DNA of 64,000 nt from Podospora pseudocomata (GCF_035222375.1 NW_026946364.1:496001-560000); one strand, 5' to 3'; shown: positions 42,301 to 55,357, counted from the stretch's first letter. A program made the numbers and translations. Notes: generated from the sequence alone by a model not told the origin.

Positions 42301-45300
42301 TGGGAGCAACGTCAAAGGCCGCACGATAAGCGAGGAAGGAATTAGCCGATGCACTGTTCTTATTCCGTACATATTTCTCGATAGCCTTGCGCACTAAATA
42401 GCAACAAACATGTTATCATGTGTCAGCATCATGAAGACTGATACAGGACGATGTTCAGCACCACGCAAACTTTTTGATATTGGGCAGCTCTCGGTATCCA
42501 ATGACACGCGAGTCCGAGATTCGGATCGCGGCCGCTCGGTAGATTGTTTCAATCAATTGTCGACACACCATCAACCCCCAAGGTGTCTGTTTGCTTTTTG
42601 CCCGCAAAACGTTGGGGGCTCTTTTTGATGCAAGTAATTATCATGGCGAGCTGATATGCTGTATCACTCTCACTCAGCAGCAGGCATTATCTACAGTGCT
42701 GGATGGCAACCCTTTCAATATACCTCGGCACCTACTCTTATCTCGGGTCCTCCATCTTCGTGTTCGTCTGCGCGTTGTTGATGATCATCACCGACTGCTC
42801 CCCAAAGCTCTCGAGATGGAGGTATAATACGGGCTGAAATTCATCCCATCCAGGAACACCTTAGTGCTCACCTTCCCTTCGGCTTTCGGTGTAAGTCAGG
42901 CGGCGCAGTTCAGGTACCGTCGGGCGTCATCTCACCAACCACACACACCATATGAGAATTATCCTTCTCACCCACCCATCATCAGTCCCATCCACCTACA
43001 TCCCCGCTCCCTCAGCTAGCTAGCTTCAGTTTTTGTGATGCCCGAGATTAATGTCAGCAACAAGGAAGCCACAACAACAACAAGCAGCACTTTCCCAATA
43101 CGGACATGGTTTCGTGAGAATGTCTGTGCATTTCCACCGTGGAAAACTGGAGACCGGAGACCGAGCCCGAAAACGCCCGCCGCCGAGTGACCCGGCAGCT
43201 TGGTACGGAAGGATGCTCCAACGTTCGTAAGACCGAAACCCCACATTCTTACAAACCCTCCCTGGCTACACCATCATCATAATTCATCACCACCCATAAA
43301 CATCTTGTTTCATTTTTGGCCGGCTTTCCACAGCACCATCGCCGCAAACAGAGATTTCTGCATTTGCATTGCTACCATGGGCAGGAAAACATGATCATGC
43401 GTCACAGGGCGAGCACGTGTACGATCCCGTGGACAAATCTGTGTAACCTTGTAATCCTCTTGCCCCTCATCTCTATCGGTTTGTTGATTGCCCCTCCCAA
43501 AAACACCAACAATCTCTCCGATGACGAATTCATCCCAAGAGAGGGAGAAAACTGATATCTTTCTTTTTTTACTGTCTCGCCGATCCGGCTGAGTCGGGCG
43601 TTGTCAATCCTACGGTATTATTGCGTCTTGCAACCAACCACAACTTTGGGACCTGTCTTTGCCTGCATCAATTTCCGCCGATTGGTGTCGGAGAATCCAT
43701 CATCTGACCCCTCCTTCCACTCGCACAGAGTTCCATGCATCCACAAACTCTTCGAAAGAAAAACCCGGGAAGTTGGGCACGAACGGTTTCGGCAAAAGGC
43801 GATCTTCTTTTGCCTGCAAGCAAGCGGTGAAGAAGTGGATTGGTTCAAGTCTTGTGCTTTGTGATGCTGCAGAGTGTGATGATGGTGAAACTGGTGATTG
43901 CAATTTGCCTCAACGGCGGTGACAGTCGCAGAACTGCCTCATCAGCGAGGAGAAGGGCCCGGATTGAAATCTGGCTTCTCATACATACAGGCTTGTATGG
44001 TGGGGTGGGAAAGTTACATTTCAGCGATACATTACCTTCCGAACACCAATGAGTTTCCCAGCCTCGTAATTTTGATACAAGCTGAAAAAAGAATACATGG
44101 CCAAAACCGGGCTAGCCATCCTTTGTCATTTCACAAACATGGTGAAATTACCAGTAACCAAATGAACAAAACCCACCCAAACGCGGAAACCTTCTAGAAC
44201 ATCTTCCGAACAGTCCTGTCAGGAATTGTGGGGGCGGCTTTCAATTTCCTTTTTCTCCCTCCAACCCAACCGCCTCCACTTGCCTCCACTGTGGGCATCA
44301 CATGCAAAGATGCCAACCACCACACAACGGCGGCATTCCTTGAATATTTTTTCCTTTGACATGAGCCTTTTTCTTGTTGGTGTTGATATTTTTTTTTCTC
44401 TTAAGCGCCGGAGGATGCGTTTGTTTGATTCTTCACCGCTTGTCTGTGTCATATCGACATCGCAGCAGCCGCTTCACGTCTTGGAGATTCCAGGCAGGCA
44501 GGCATGGTGGTCCCTGTCTCATTTTTGACGTCGTTTTTGGTTGTTCCTCTCTTTCTCTCCATCTTCGGATGCCGGCTACGGGATTATCTTTTCTCGTTAT
44601 TACGAGGGATCTTGAAATACAGCCACCAGCCACTTTGCCTTGATTTGTGTTGATTGACCTGACCTTGTTGGGAAGAAAAGGTGGTCTGGTTCACAACGTT
44701 TGTGATACACTAGCTTGTTGACGTTCTCTCTAGCCTTGTTTTTTATCACTGATAATGGGATATGCCGGAGGATTTGTAGCGCTTGGTGTGCATACACGGA
44801 GAGATGATGACGTTGCCCGAGGCCCTCTCAAACTACCCTAGACAACAGTTTTTCTTTCTGGGGTAATTTACATGGGGATTGTAGATGAGAGAGAAGCAAC
44901 GCGGGATGTGGGTTCGGAGCAGCGGAGGGGTCTGCTCCGATGAAGGTGGTTTGATATCAACCAGCCTCTAATGCCGAGATGTCCGCCGGCATTTGTGTGT
45001 GATTGTCGTCGTTTCTCGTGTTCCCTCGGGAAAGTTGGCAAAAACAGGGCTTTCACTCAAAAAAGATAACAAAAATCTGACAGGTTTCTTTTTTCTTCTC
45101 TCCACGCACGGATGATTTACCAGACACTCAAATGTGCGGCTGGCTGCCGGTGGGGTGGTATGTAGGTGGTGCCCAACAACCAACAGACAAGGAACAACGG
45201 GTGCGTCGCCCGTGGAAAGCTGTAAGCCCTAACACACCTGCGAGGGCAGAAAAAAAGAGGCGTTCAATCCCTTCCCGGAGCTTAATCTTGTTTGGGGGAT

Positions 45301-48300
45301 GAACCAAGCTGTCGGTCCTTCTCTTGCAGCTCTCATCACACTCGTCAGCCCATCGAAGCCCAAAATTGTAGAGGTGCATATTGGTAATGATAGTTTGGAG
45401 CCTTGCGTTCCCTCGAGGGAGTTTTCTGGGATTGATCATGACTGGCCAGGAAGAAAAGAACCAAACCGCATGGAAAGGAATCGAAAAGAACAGTGCAGTA
45501 GCCGATTTTCTTTCTGGGCGCCATCACGTTTTTTTTTTGCGATGCCCTTACCGTTGCAGTCTTACATATTACAAACTGATGATTTCCGTGGGCTCGGGTG
45601 GGGGGGGGGGCTTTGACATCACCAACAACCCCGAACGGCTCTTGCTGCTTATCATCTGCCTTCCATGTCATACTGCGTATGTGGAAGCCTGGTTGTAACA
45701 AGGAAAGTTGGGATGAGGATGATACACCATGTATCGCAGGCGAGTCGGGACGAAACAGCGAAAGGAAGCTTCCGGGTTTCTTGGGGTTGACGTCGTTTAT
45801 GTGTGCCCATGAATCACCACTTTGCGGTTTGTCATCATGTTCGTCTCAAGTTCTTGTCTTTTTGTCTTGTGTTGACGGAGTCTTCTCTCATCTGGAAATC
45901 CCGAAGAGGGCTGATCCATGTGTGGAGTCTCCAACCCCAGCTTTCAACAACACAAGTCCCCTCCCCCCCCAACCGAACGTTGCAGTTTCGTTCGTAAAAA
46001 TAAAACACACAAGAACCCTCTCTGTTTCTTCTTCCGTATCACAAGGTTTCCCGGCAGTACGGTTACAGTTGTTGGGTCACACTTGTCTCTCAGTCCCCAA
46101 GACATAATTAGACCCTTCTCCATTCTCTGGAATGACCGAAAAAAGTACACCGCTGTTCAGCCTGGCCGGCATACCGATGTTATCGACGGAGATCGCGGCA
46201 GTCGTTTGAGGAAAGAACATCTGTATCAAAAAAAAAAAAAAAAGCTCGGCTTGTCACCCGTTGCGCGCCTATTGCGCTGGGCAGGTGGTCCTTGCTTTGC
46301 GGCAAAAGTCGCAGACACCGGAAATGACAGCGTGGGGTTTTCCTTGTTGACCGCCGAAGACTTTCACTCTCACGAGGGCACAAAATGGGTGCCTTCATGC
46401 AAGAAGGTCCAAGAGAGCAAGAATAATGAAAAAAAAGTTATGTCAAGGACACTTCGTTGCTTCGTTCGTCCTTCTCCGAGCCGAAGCTCGGTACCACCGC
46501 TCTGTCACGACCCCGTCGATCTTGTTCAGTAGTTCAGCTGGGAATGGGTTGCTGGGCATGTGGGATGCCATCGCGAATTCCGCGCACAGCGCATACAATT
46601 TAATCATCCCACTCCCGCGCCGGCCGGTCCTTCGGCCCCAACAGTTCGGGGCAAGGTTAAGGCGCCGGGGACTCTCGTCATATCGATCGGCGTCAGCGAA
46701 CTCCCGTTCCCGAAAAAAAAGAAAAAGAAAAACCGTCTCCCTCGCTCTTCCACCAATCACAGCAACAAACCCTCTCATTACTCCCAGGTCCTGAAACCTT
46801 GACCTGTTCAAACTATCGCCAAATCCAGTTAAGCCCCAATATCATCATCAGCTCTCTTGTCTTTCCCCCCCCCCCCCAGCTCTTGAAATAAGCGCGCCAC
46901 CGGTTATTTTGTTCCTTTTTTAATGCTCGCTATCTCTCTTTTTCCTTTTTTTATTGTGCGGAACCCCAGTTGATGCGCCCCACGGCTTGGGTGAGCGCTC
47001 CAACCTCAAAGAAGAAAAGCCCCAGGTCAGAGCGCCTGAAAACAACCCCTGCCCCCCACGTGGTGGAAATGGTGCTGGCGTAACCCCAAAGCCCCTGGCG
47101 ATCGCCTGCTGCAGGAGGCTCCTTTTGGAATGGCTTCATCAATTTGCCTTTTTGTCTGCTGCCTGCAGGTTGTTGCGCACGCGCGCACAAGCCACCTGTC
47201 GACATCCCCTGAAAGACAACACACTGCAAAAGACAAGAAGGGTCTGGAACATCTTGTTCAACAGAAAAAAGTTATTCAGATCATAATCTCCTCCTGCATG
47301 CTGCATGTCTTCTATTTGCCCGTCGAGTATGCCCGGCACGCCGATAGAGGTATGTAATACTCCATAGTGCCGAGAAACATTTCCCTATCTCCTCTGCCAA
47401 ATCTTCTAATACATCCCCCCGGTATCATGAAATCGCGATAAGTACAATACGACTCCTCTAATCACAAAGCCCGTGGCTGAGCCAGCAAGCTCGAATGAAT
47501 GAGGTAAGCAACCATCTGGACCCTGCCCTGTCCGCAAGAAAGGGGAGACAACGAAAACACAACCCTCCAAGTGACATGGTCGCCGTAGCCGTCAACTAGG
47601 AAAAGCCACACAACCCGAACTCGCGGTCTCTCTTTTCCCCCCTACCTACTAGTGATCCTATTTTGAGTTGACAACCCCATGTCGTTGCAAATGGGTTAGG
47701 GAGGTTGCATTCATGCGGCCCACCTCCACCAGAAAGCAGCAGTTGAGCTCATCAAGACTAGCCCAAAATCATGCGACGGTGCACAGACGGGGGACTTTCG
47801 TCTTGTCGAGGTTTCCTATTCCCGAAATCGTCCATCATTCCCAAATTTCATCTCTCTTTGGCATCCTGGGGGTTCGTCTTGTGTCCGAAACTCCTCGGGA
47901 ACCTCGTATCTGCCGCTCGTGAGCGACGATGACCGAGACAGACCAGAGAAGAGAAGGAGTGACGGCAGCAGCAACCGAATACGCTTCGGTAATTCTACCG
48001 AGATGTTTGAGATGGATGGGAGCGAATGTCCATCATGTCCATCATGTCCCGTCTCAGTCGTCGTGGGGGCACAATGAGACGGAGCGAGTGTTTCTTGTAT
48101 TGAATCATGCCGATGGAAATGATATTGTATTCATGTGTATTGTGTCTGTAACCCCCCAAAGAGTCAAAAACCGGTGATGATCCACGGACGGTTCGAATTC
48201 ATTAGTACAAAACTATTCCTGGAGCGCGCGATTGCAGCGCGGAAACAATAGTATAGTATAGCAATGATGATATAACCACCATAACCAGCTCATGCTGCTA

Positions 48301-49558
48301 TGCGGCGTGGAATTGGCGCTGGTAAAACAAGCGGTTGGCTAGCGGAAGAACTTTCAAGTGTTTGTTTGCTTTCAACTTCAAACATCTCAGAGATCACCAC
48401 TTCCATCCTTCCGTTCCTGGATAAAGGTTGCAACCAATTCACCCCTCCCTCGCCCCGCCATCCTCGGCCTGGAGAACGTCCTCCGGCCCTGTGCAGGCAG
48501 CCGCACCCCGCGGCCGCCTTGCATGGCCTGATAACAAGACCAAGCTGTACGCCAAAACCTGATTATTCGCGGGGGCGGAGACGATGGCGCCGGCCTTCTG
48601 TTCACGAGGCGCAGTTCGGGAGAATTCGCGGACGGAATTCATCCGTACGATCTCGATTACTGAGCTCATGAGGCCATCTCCAAGTGCTAACCCACTTGGC
48701 GGCTTTGTATGCCCCGCAGATACGGATACAGACAAGGCTTTGATGATGATCGATTGTTTCGGTTTTCAGCCTTCCGGGTATCGTTCATGATGGTTGTCGT
48801 CATGTACCGTCCTTCACCTGCGGCGTAGAGTAGTGATTGCCAGCGATGCTCAAGTCACACACAGTCGGCGTCTCACAGGTGGGTGTGATAGATTGTGATA
48901 AGAACTGGGGGCCAGAACACCAAGACTGGGCCCCGAGATGCCGTACCGATAGACGATGCTTGGGTCAGAAACACCTTCCCTATCATTTGACGCCAACAAA
49001 AAGAGGCGTCCAGGTGCATGTTTCTCAGTGCCTACCCGCTGGCTGTAAACGCTTGACTGGGGCAACTGCCGACGTCCACAGTTTCAACTGGTGTTGCCGC
49101 AGTTCGGCCATTCTGTTGTGATTGGCGTCTGCAAGCGATATGTAGGTTTGGCCTCTTTTCGTCGGACCAGGAGGGTAAAAGCCGCAATCCATGCTGTTCA
49201 AGCCCAAAAGCCACCAGACATGGCGGCATGAAGATCTCAAGGTTCCTGAAAATTCGTATTCGTTGGTCTTTTGAGCCTCGTGCATATGCTCCCCAAGCGG
49301 CAGTCCGAAACTGATATTGCGGGGTGTCCCGGATGATCATGTTTGAGGGCGGGTTGAGTTGACGAAAGTTGAGACGTTCCTGGGGCTCTTTCTGACGACA
49401 TCAAGCAGTTGCCAATCGAACCACTCACATGAGGCTATTCCCTGCTGCTGTTGTGATATGTTAGTATAGATACCCCGCCCTGATGTTGTGTCGAGTGGCC
49501 GGTCGCTCAACATGCGGCCGGCCCGATAGAGAAGCATCGCAATGCTATGGTGGCCATA

Positions 49559-50644
49559 TCACGACGCCTCCTCATCCCCCGCACCAGCCTCATCGGGAAG
49601 TTGCGTAGAAGATATCCAGTTCTCCATCATAGCTTGACCTCGAGGTCGGCCGGCAGCTTGGGACCTGCCGCTCGTCGACATTGCTAAACCTCCGCCCTTT
49701 CCGATGCCCTCCCGTCTTTTGACGACGAGGCACAGCACCCGGCCATAGATGGCGAAACCCTCGTATGAGATATCCATGCCCAACTTCTTCTTGTCGTCAG
49801 GTCCATCCATGTCTCGAGCGGCCGCCTTCTCCCGACGGCGCTTTGATGGGGGCGGCCTTCCAGCTGCTGTGTCACTGTCATCGTCGTCGTCTCCGTCACC
49901 AACGAACAGCTGATCATTTGATGAATCTGTATCAATCGTCTCAACAACGTCAGGATCAATCTCGGAGGGGTTCGACACGCCCTCATTCTCCCCGCTGGTT
50001 TGCCTGCGCCTCTTTGGTCTCCGATTGGTACTGGCCGAGTTTGTTGTTGTTTCATCTATCGCGGGGATGTCGTCCAGGTTGATGGCATTCTGATCATCCT
50101 CCTCCTCGCGGATCAGTGGCACATCATCATCCCCATCGGTTGCCTCCTGGAGCACCTCATCCCCGTCAACATCAATGGGGGCGTCATGAGCCCCGCCTGT
50201 CAGTTTTGAAGAGTTGGACGTGAGCTTAGTCTGCACCTTGTCACGAAAGTGCTTCCTCTTGTGCAACAGTGAGTGCCTCGTGTCGGTTTCCATCAGGAAG
50301 ATCGACACCTCAAAGTCATCTGCTCTCAGCGGTCAGCATAAGCTGTACGATTTCCACACACTTGGCAGGGCCCGAGAACCTGGGGTAACGATATGCTTCT
50401 TCTTACCTTGGACCACGACATCCTTGATGGTTCGTTTCTTGCTCTTTTTCTTCATGCGATCTCGCTCTTGCTCCTCGCGCAGTTTCGGCAAGACCAGCGG
50501 CCGTACACTCTCAATAACTTTGGGAAGAATAGGGTCCCGTGGGTTCAGGAGCCATGACTGTGTCAGTGCGGGGTTGTCCAGGTATATGCGGCACTCGAGA
50601 ACCGAATATTTGGTAATTCTCAAGTATCGTCGTATGGGTGTCAT
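49559..50644 (-). CDS. Conserved-looking fungal protein of unknown function
   Basis: Two exons (50407-50644 and 49559-50319) with an 87-nt intron (GTAAGA...CAG) give 332 aa. The N-terminal 115 residues look folded and constrained: MTPIRRYLRITKYSVLECRI, then LDNPALTQSWLLNPRDPILP, VIESVRPLVLPKLREEQ, and across the splice KDVVVQDDFEVSIFLMETDT followed by RHSLLHKRKHF. The middle is acidic and Ser/Asn-rich with a basic KRRR patch (possible nuclear localisation) and a DGDDDDDSD run. A second short block, YEGFAIYGRVLCLVVKRR, and a tail MMENWISSTQLPDE close it. I recognise no named family; it reads like a nuclear protein conserved in Pezizomycotina. It lies 340 bp downstream of PIG-U on the same strand. 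Confidence 0.8.
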
Positions 50645-50984
50645 GGTTACCCATGAACCATCAGTTTCTTATGATGTTGAAGTTGAAGTTGAAGTTGGTA
50701 AACAATCAGATGAGTCGTAGGCACCAATAACATGTCATGGAAGGGCGGTAAGTTCGTTCAGGTGGGGCTGCTTTTTCAGCCTTGCAGGGAAGGCGCCATC
50801 AGGCTGTGATGACGTGACGTCGTTTGCAATGGTCTGTGTCGACAAAGAATGAGCCAGAGAACTTCCACTTGACAATATATGCAACGATGATTTTGATTCT
50901 TGGTTATGTCGGTGTATCGCTCGCTTCTAATCTAAATACCATGGACTCATTAGATCCATATGTTGTATGCCTCCTTGATAGCAA
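50645..50984. other. Spacer between PIG-U and the downstream gene
   Basis: Same-strand spacer holding the PIG-U 3' end and the promoter of the 332-aa gene. A TGACGTGACGTCG motif (CRE/ATF-like palindromic core TGACGTCA-related) is visible near 50,811-50,823, about 170 bp upstream of the 332-aa gene's start. Confidence 0.35.
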
Positions 50985-52407
50985 TCATATTTGCCTGATC
51001 TCCTTGCCCGCCATCTCGGGCCTTTCCAGTTCCCATTCATCTCTCAACACCGCAAACATGAGGTCGCAAACTAACAGGCTCTGTCCCAATCCCCACACAA
51101 GAGTAATGGCGTAGAAAAAGTTGGCATTGCCGCTGCCGGCGTAGATCCAAAGATAATAGAATGCCGGCCCAAGGAAAGAGGCATACATGATGACTGCCGC
51201 AATAACGAAGCTGTAGCGCATAAGTGGGAAGACGTGCCGGTATAATGGCACCATGGCCAAGAAGAGTGACGTGTCGCTGATGCTAGGGTAAGGCTTGAAG
51301 ATGGCGAATATTCCAAGAAGGAGGGTCAACACCACCAAGGGTTGCCGCCGGATCCGGACGGAAAGACCGCCGACGTAACAAGAGAGGTGAAGCCAGAAGA
51401 CTGCCAGGAAGAAGGACCGGAAGGAGTCGAACATTTCGATAAAGAAGTACCACCACAGGCCGACATTGGGTGTCAGGTCTGACAGGGTCAACTGTACACC
51501 GTATGTGGATGGCAGGAATTCCCATGAGCCTGTAATAAGATACGACATGCCGAACAACAGTCCCAGCACACCGAACACAACCGGAACGTGTGATGCGGCA
51601 AAAGAGACGACTGATTTGTTGGCTCGTTCGGGGCGTTGTCTGTCGAAGCAAAGCAGAACAAGCGGCGGAAGTAATAATAACGGGTACATCGACAGATAGC
51701 TCGCAAAGGACAGCGCAACCATGGCGCTGAAGGGTGCGCCGGACACGGCCTTGGCGATGGCATGGAGAATCGCGCAAGTGGTGAATACGCTTGTGGACCT
51801 TCCGAGACATGTTGCCACGGTGAAGGGGTTGAAAAGGAAGCTACGTTCTGTCAGCATCTTCACGATCTCCTGCGCCCATATTCAGGGGTGAAAAGAGGTG
51901 CCTTACATAGCTGCAATGATGAATCCGTTCCATCTCCTTTCGCGACGCGGGGATGTAAATAGGGCAGATGAACCTGCCTCGCCCGAGTCCGCAATTTTCC
52001 ATAGTGCGCTAGCACTCAACAAGTCGATCGCAATGTAGAGGAGGTAGGTAAATATCGGGTAGCTCAATGCATTCGGGAGTAGGGAGAACAGCGGAAGGAA
52101 AAGGGGCGCTTGGTGGTAGACACCACCATCGTATGGCGACACATTGTGGTTATAGAGAAAGAGGCCTTCTTGCACTTGAAGCTGGTTAGCATCCCGTCAA
52201 GAAAATCGGCAAGAAAATCGGAGGCGCAATGTGACGGGACACCCTAAACTTACGGCGCTTGAAGCTGGTGACTGGGGTTGAGATCTCGACGCGGCCGGTC
52301 AACAGATCCGGGAGATCAGGAAGAAGAGTAAAAATGGCAAGCCGCAGAACGGCGGCGCCAGCATAGAGTGCCGCCGTTCTTCCCACCGTTACCATGCCGC
52401 CATCCAT
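50985..52407 (-). CDS. GAB1: GPI transamidase subunit PIG-U (Cdc91/Gab1)
   Basis: Polytopic ER membrane subunit of the GPI transamidase that attaches GPI anchors to proteins. Three exons: 52254-52407, 51907-52174 and 50985-51840, with introns of 79 nt (GTAAGT...AAG) and 66 nt (GTAAGG...TAG); 425 aa. Splicing yields the family hallmark VTSFKRLQEGLFLYNHNVSP with YDGGVYHQAPL next, and later NPFTVATCLGRSTS, LSFASYLSMYPLLLLPP, NVGLWWYFFIEMFDSFR and FKPYPSISD. About eight or more hydrophobic segments are visible. The first acceptor is TTCAAG, chosen because the nearer CAG gives the wrong frame. Divergent from NOP7 across 379 bp. Confidence 0.94.
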
Positions 52408-52786
52408 ATCTCAATGCGCCATCTCTTGAACACGCAAAACCGAAGATGAAGTCAGCGACAGAAGTCACACCGTGGCCGAAATTTGGACGCCAAATTCGAG
52501 ACTCCTGGGAGTCGTGCCAGCGAATCACTTAGGCCGCTGCATGCCTGGCGCGGCTCATGCAGGGAAGTCCTTGGTGGGGTCGCCGAGATGTCGATTCCCT
52601 TCTCTGATTGAGCGGCGTAACCATATCTCTTATCGCTTCCCGGCGGTGGGAGATGGCACAAAAAAAGTTTAGGAAGTGAATGGGAAAAAAAACACTGGAA
52701 AAGTTCACCCCCGCGGCCTGCAACCACTGCAAAGTTCTGGCCTACGCTGTGATTATTCGCTGACGAGGTTCCCCGATCAACACACA
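52408..52786. promoter_or_regulatory. Bidirectional promoter of PIG-U and NOP7
   Basis: A 379-bp spacer between opposite start codons. There is no room for separate promoters of the usual size, so shared control elements are likely. The frame upstream of NOP7 stays open to 52676 but family alignment begins at the Met I chose. Confidence 0.5.
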
Positions 52787-54784
52787 ATGGCCAAAATTAA
52801 GAAGAAGGGCCAGTCCGGCCAGGCGAAGAACTACATCACCCGCACACAGGCTGTCAAGAAGCTCCAGATCAGCTTGCCCGACTTCCGCAAGCTTTGCATT
52901 TGGAAGGGAATCTATCCAAGAGAGCCCAGGAGTCGCAAGAAGGTGTCCAAGTCGGCCACCGCCTCCACCACCTTCTATTACACCAAGGATATCCAGTACC
53001 TCCAGCACGAGCCGCTCCTTCAGAAATTCCGCGAGCAAAAGGTTCTCGAGAAGAAGATCTCCCGCGCTCTCGGTCGTGGCGATGTTAGCGATGCTGCCCG
53101 TCTCGAGCGCAATGCTGGGCGTCCCGATCAGACCGGCAAGCCGCGCTACACCCTCCACCATGTCATCCGTGAGCGCTACCCGACCTTCATCGATGCCATC
53201 CGCGACCTCGACGACTGCCTGTCCATGCTCTTCCTCTTCGCCAACCTCCCCTCCACCACTTCAGTTCCCGCCAAGATGATCGCCCGGTGCGAGCGCCTTT
53301 GCCACGAGTTCCAGCACTACCTCATCACCTCTCACAGCCTGCGCAAGTCCTTCTTGTCTATCAAGGGCATCTACTACCAGGCCAACATTCAGGGCGAGGA
53401 CGTCTTGTGGTTGGTCCCATACAAGTTCAACCAAAGGGTTGTTGGAGATATCGATTTCCGCATCATGGGTACCTTTGTCGAGTTTTACATGACCCTTCTC
53501 GGCTTCGTCAACTACAGACTGTACTCCTCGATCGGTCTCAAGTACCCACCCAAGTTTGATCAGACCAAGGATGACAAGGGTGCTGAGCTTGCCGCGCTCA
53601 CGTTGGAGGGTGTCAACCTTGCGACAAACGAGGAGACTACCAAAGCGATCACCAATGGCGAGGGCCACGGTCCCGACCCCAAGGTTCAGGCTGAGGTTGA
53701 CAAGCTGGTCAAGAAGTTGAGGACTGAATCTGCTGCGGACAAGGCTGATGAGGAGATGGCCGATGGCGAGGAGGAGGAGGAAGAGAACGCCACCGACGCC
53801 ATCGACAAGTTCGAGCCTGCTGCTCCCGGCGGTGATGTTCTGCCGCAGCCAACATACAGTGGCAACGATCCCTCCAAGCTCTTCGCCAACTGCACCCTCT
53901 TCCTCTCGCGTGAAACCCCCCGTCAGTCTCTCGAGTTCATCCTTCGCGCGTTCGGCTGCAAGAGGATAGGTTGGGACCCAATCCTTGGTGAAGGCTCCTT
54001 CACAACCGACGAGTCCGACCCTTCCATCACACACCAGATCGTCGACAGACCAATCGTCCAGGCCGCTACCACCGAGCAGGGAGATGGCGAAGATAACCAG
54101 ACCGCACAGAAGCTCGGACCCAACCAAAGATATCCCGGAAGAATTTACGTGCAACCGCAGTGGGTGTGGGACTGCATCAATGACGAAGAACTCAAGAGCC
54201 CAGAGCTTTATGCCCCTGGTGCCAGCCTGCCACCACATCTCAGCCCCTTCGTTAAGCCTACGCAAGGTCAATACGACCCTACCATTCCTCTCGAGGAACA
54301 GGAGACCGAAGGCGAGGCTCTCGACGCTGCGATCGAGGAAGCTAAGGATGAGGTTGAGAGTGATGAGGAGAACTCCGAGGTTGATAACGACATGGACGTC
54401 GCCGACGACAACGACAATGATGAAGAGGAGGACTCTGATGCCGAAGAGGACGAGGAAGTGGAAGACGAGGAAGATGAAGATGAGGACGAGGAGGAGGTCC
54501 TGCAGAGACAACGTGAGCTCGAGGCTGAAATTTCAGGCAAGGCTGTCAAGAGCAAGCAAGTAGACCCCAAGCTCAAAGCCAAGCTGGAGAAGAAGAAGGC
54601 GCTCGAAAGGAAAAAGAAGGAGGAGGCCGAGGATCTGGAGCGCGCCAAGGGTATGCTGAGCAAGAAGAAGCGCAAGCTGTTCGAGCAGATGCAGTACACC
54701 AACAAGAAGAAGAGCACAGAGGACATGAAGCTGCGCTCCAAGAGGAGAAAGCTGGAAAAAGAAAAGGCTGCTGGCAAGGCGTAA
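52787..54784 (+). CDS. NOP7: Pescadillo homologue NOP7 (60S ribosome biogenesis)
   Basis: Nucleolar protein of the PeBoW/Nop7-Erb1-Ytm1 complex needed for 27S pre-rRNA processing and 60S assembly. Single exon, 665 aa. It starts [20 protein letters not shown] and carries the pescadillo domain: [68 protein letters not shown] and [20 protein letters not shown] with LVPYKF next. A BRCT domain spans roughly residues 360-470 ([20 protein letters not shown] to [13 protein letters not shown]). A long Asp/Glu tract (about 510-575) and a Lys-rich coiled-coil tail follow. Intact and of family length. Confidence 0.97.
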   Translation: MAKIKKKGQSGQAKNYITRTQAVKKLQISLPDFRKLCIWKGIYPREPRSRKKVSKSATASTTFYYTKDIQYLQHEPLLQKFREQKVLEKKISRALGRGDVSDAARLERNAGRPDQTGKPRYTLHHVIRERYPTFIDAIRDLDDCLSMLFLFANLPSTTSVPAKMIARCERLCHEFQHYLITSHSLRKSFLSIKGIYYQANIQGEDVLWLVPYKFNQRVVGDIDFRIMGTFVEFYMTLLGFVNYRLYSSIGLKYPPKFDQTKDDKGAELAALTLEGVNLATNEETTKAITNGEGHGPDPKVQAEVDKLVKKLRTESAADKADEEMADGEEEEEENATDAIDKFEPAAPGGDVLPQPTYSGNDPSKLFANCTLFLSRETPRQSLEFILRAFGCKRIGWDPILGEGSFTTDESDPSITHQIVDRPIVQAATTEQGDGEDNQTAQKLGPNQRYPGRIYVQPQWVWDCINDEELKSPELYAPGASLPPHLSPFVKPTQGQYDPTIPLEEQETEGEALDAAIEEAKDEVESDEENSEVDNDMDVADDNDNDEEEDSDAEEDEEVEDEEDEDEDEEEVLQRQRELEAEISGKAVKSKQVDPKLKAKLEKKKALERKKKEEAEDLERAKGMLSKKKRKLFEQMQYTNKKKSTEDMKLRSKRRKLEKEKAAGKA

Positions 54785-55357
54785 TCATTTTGTTTGTTAG
54801 GCGCTTCTTGGTTTTTAATCAGATACCACTGTTCTCTCAATGCGGTTTTGATCACTTGAGATGATGGGATATGTTGTTAAATGACTTTGTGCTTTAATAA
54901 GACTCTTCCACCTGCACCCAGGCAATGTTAGTCTACCTTTGGTGGACACTTGGTCGTTCTCTTGCACCTGGAACTCGAAAAAAACACTAGTAGTTTGAAG
55001 CGAAATGTAGCTTATGACAGATTTGAGTACAGTGAGTGTTGGTATTTAGATGACACTCATATCAGATGTCTTGTCATCTACCTTACTTCATTGACCTGCA
55101 AACATCTTCAAGTCTCCAGAGACCCCAAGGACATCCAAAATGTTTAGCCTTAAACAGCGTAACAATACACTCAGCGCTGTAATATATCCCTCCATGTAAC
55201 CCCCTTCCCAATCATTTTCTGGAACGATCCCAAGTTCTTCGTCCGTTAAACCAGCTCTCCAACACTTTCATGACTGACTGAGCCAAAAGACGCAACTACC
55301 TATCAGGCTTATATAGACCCACCTGTCACCAAAAATAGATTCAAAATGGAGACAAAA
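54785..55357. other. Intergenic between NOP7 and 5S rRNA
   Basis: T-rich 3' flank of NOP7, then unremarkable spacer, ending with the 5S rRNA terminator. No gene is supported. Confidence 0.4.

Larger units (their letters stand above)
35466..49558. other. Gene desert of about 14 kb, GC-balanced
   Basis: No open frame here exceeds about 205 codons and none has recognisable motifs or a convincing exon chain. The sequence is not AT-rich and shows no obvious TpA excess, so it does not look like mutated transposon or centromere. It is full of simple tracts of the kind found in untranslated and promoter DNA: T18 at 36432-36449, A16 at 46228-46243, G11 at 45600-45610, C13 at 46865-46877, and many C/T-rich stretches on the plus strand (for example 42940-43020, 43200-43330, 46700-46960). 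Clusters of splice-like sites occur, such as polypyrimidine-CAG before a GTGAGC donor near 46,970-46,995. Long non-coding transcripts, very long leaders or lineage-specific small genes are possible. I see no RNA gene in it. Confidence 0.6.

Noticed and set aside
45918-46532. 204-codon plus-strand open frame in the desert
   Set aside because: Runs through a 16-A homopolymer, which it reads as a lysine run, and has no recognisable content; treated as chance.
53261-54511. 416-codon minus-strand open frame
   Set aside because: It lies entirely antisense to NOP7; its hydrophobic, valine/leucine-rich composition is the mirror of the acidic and lysine-rich coding strand.
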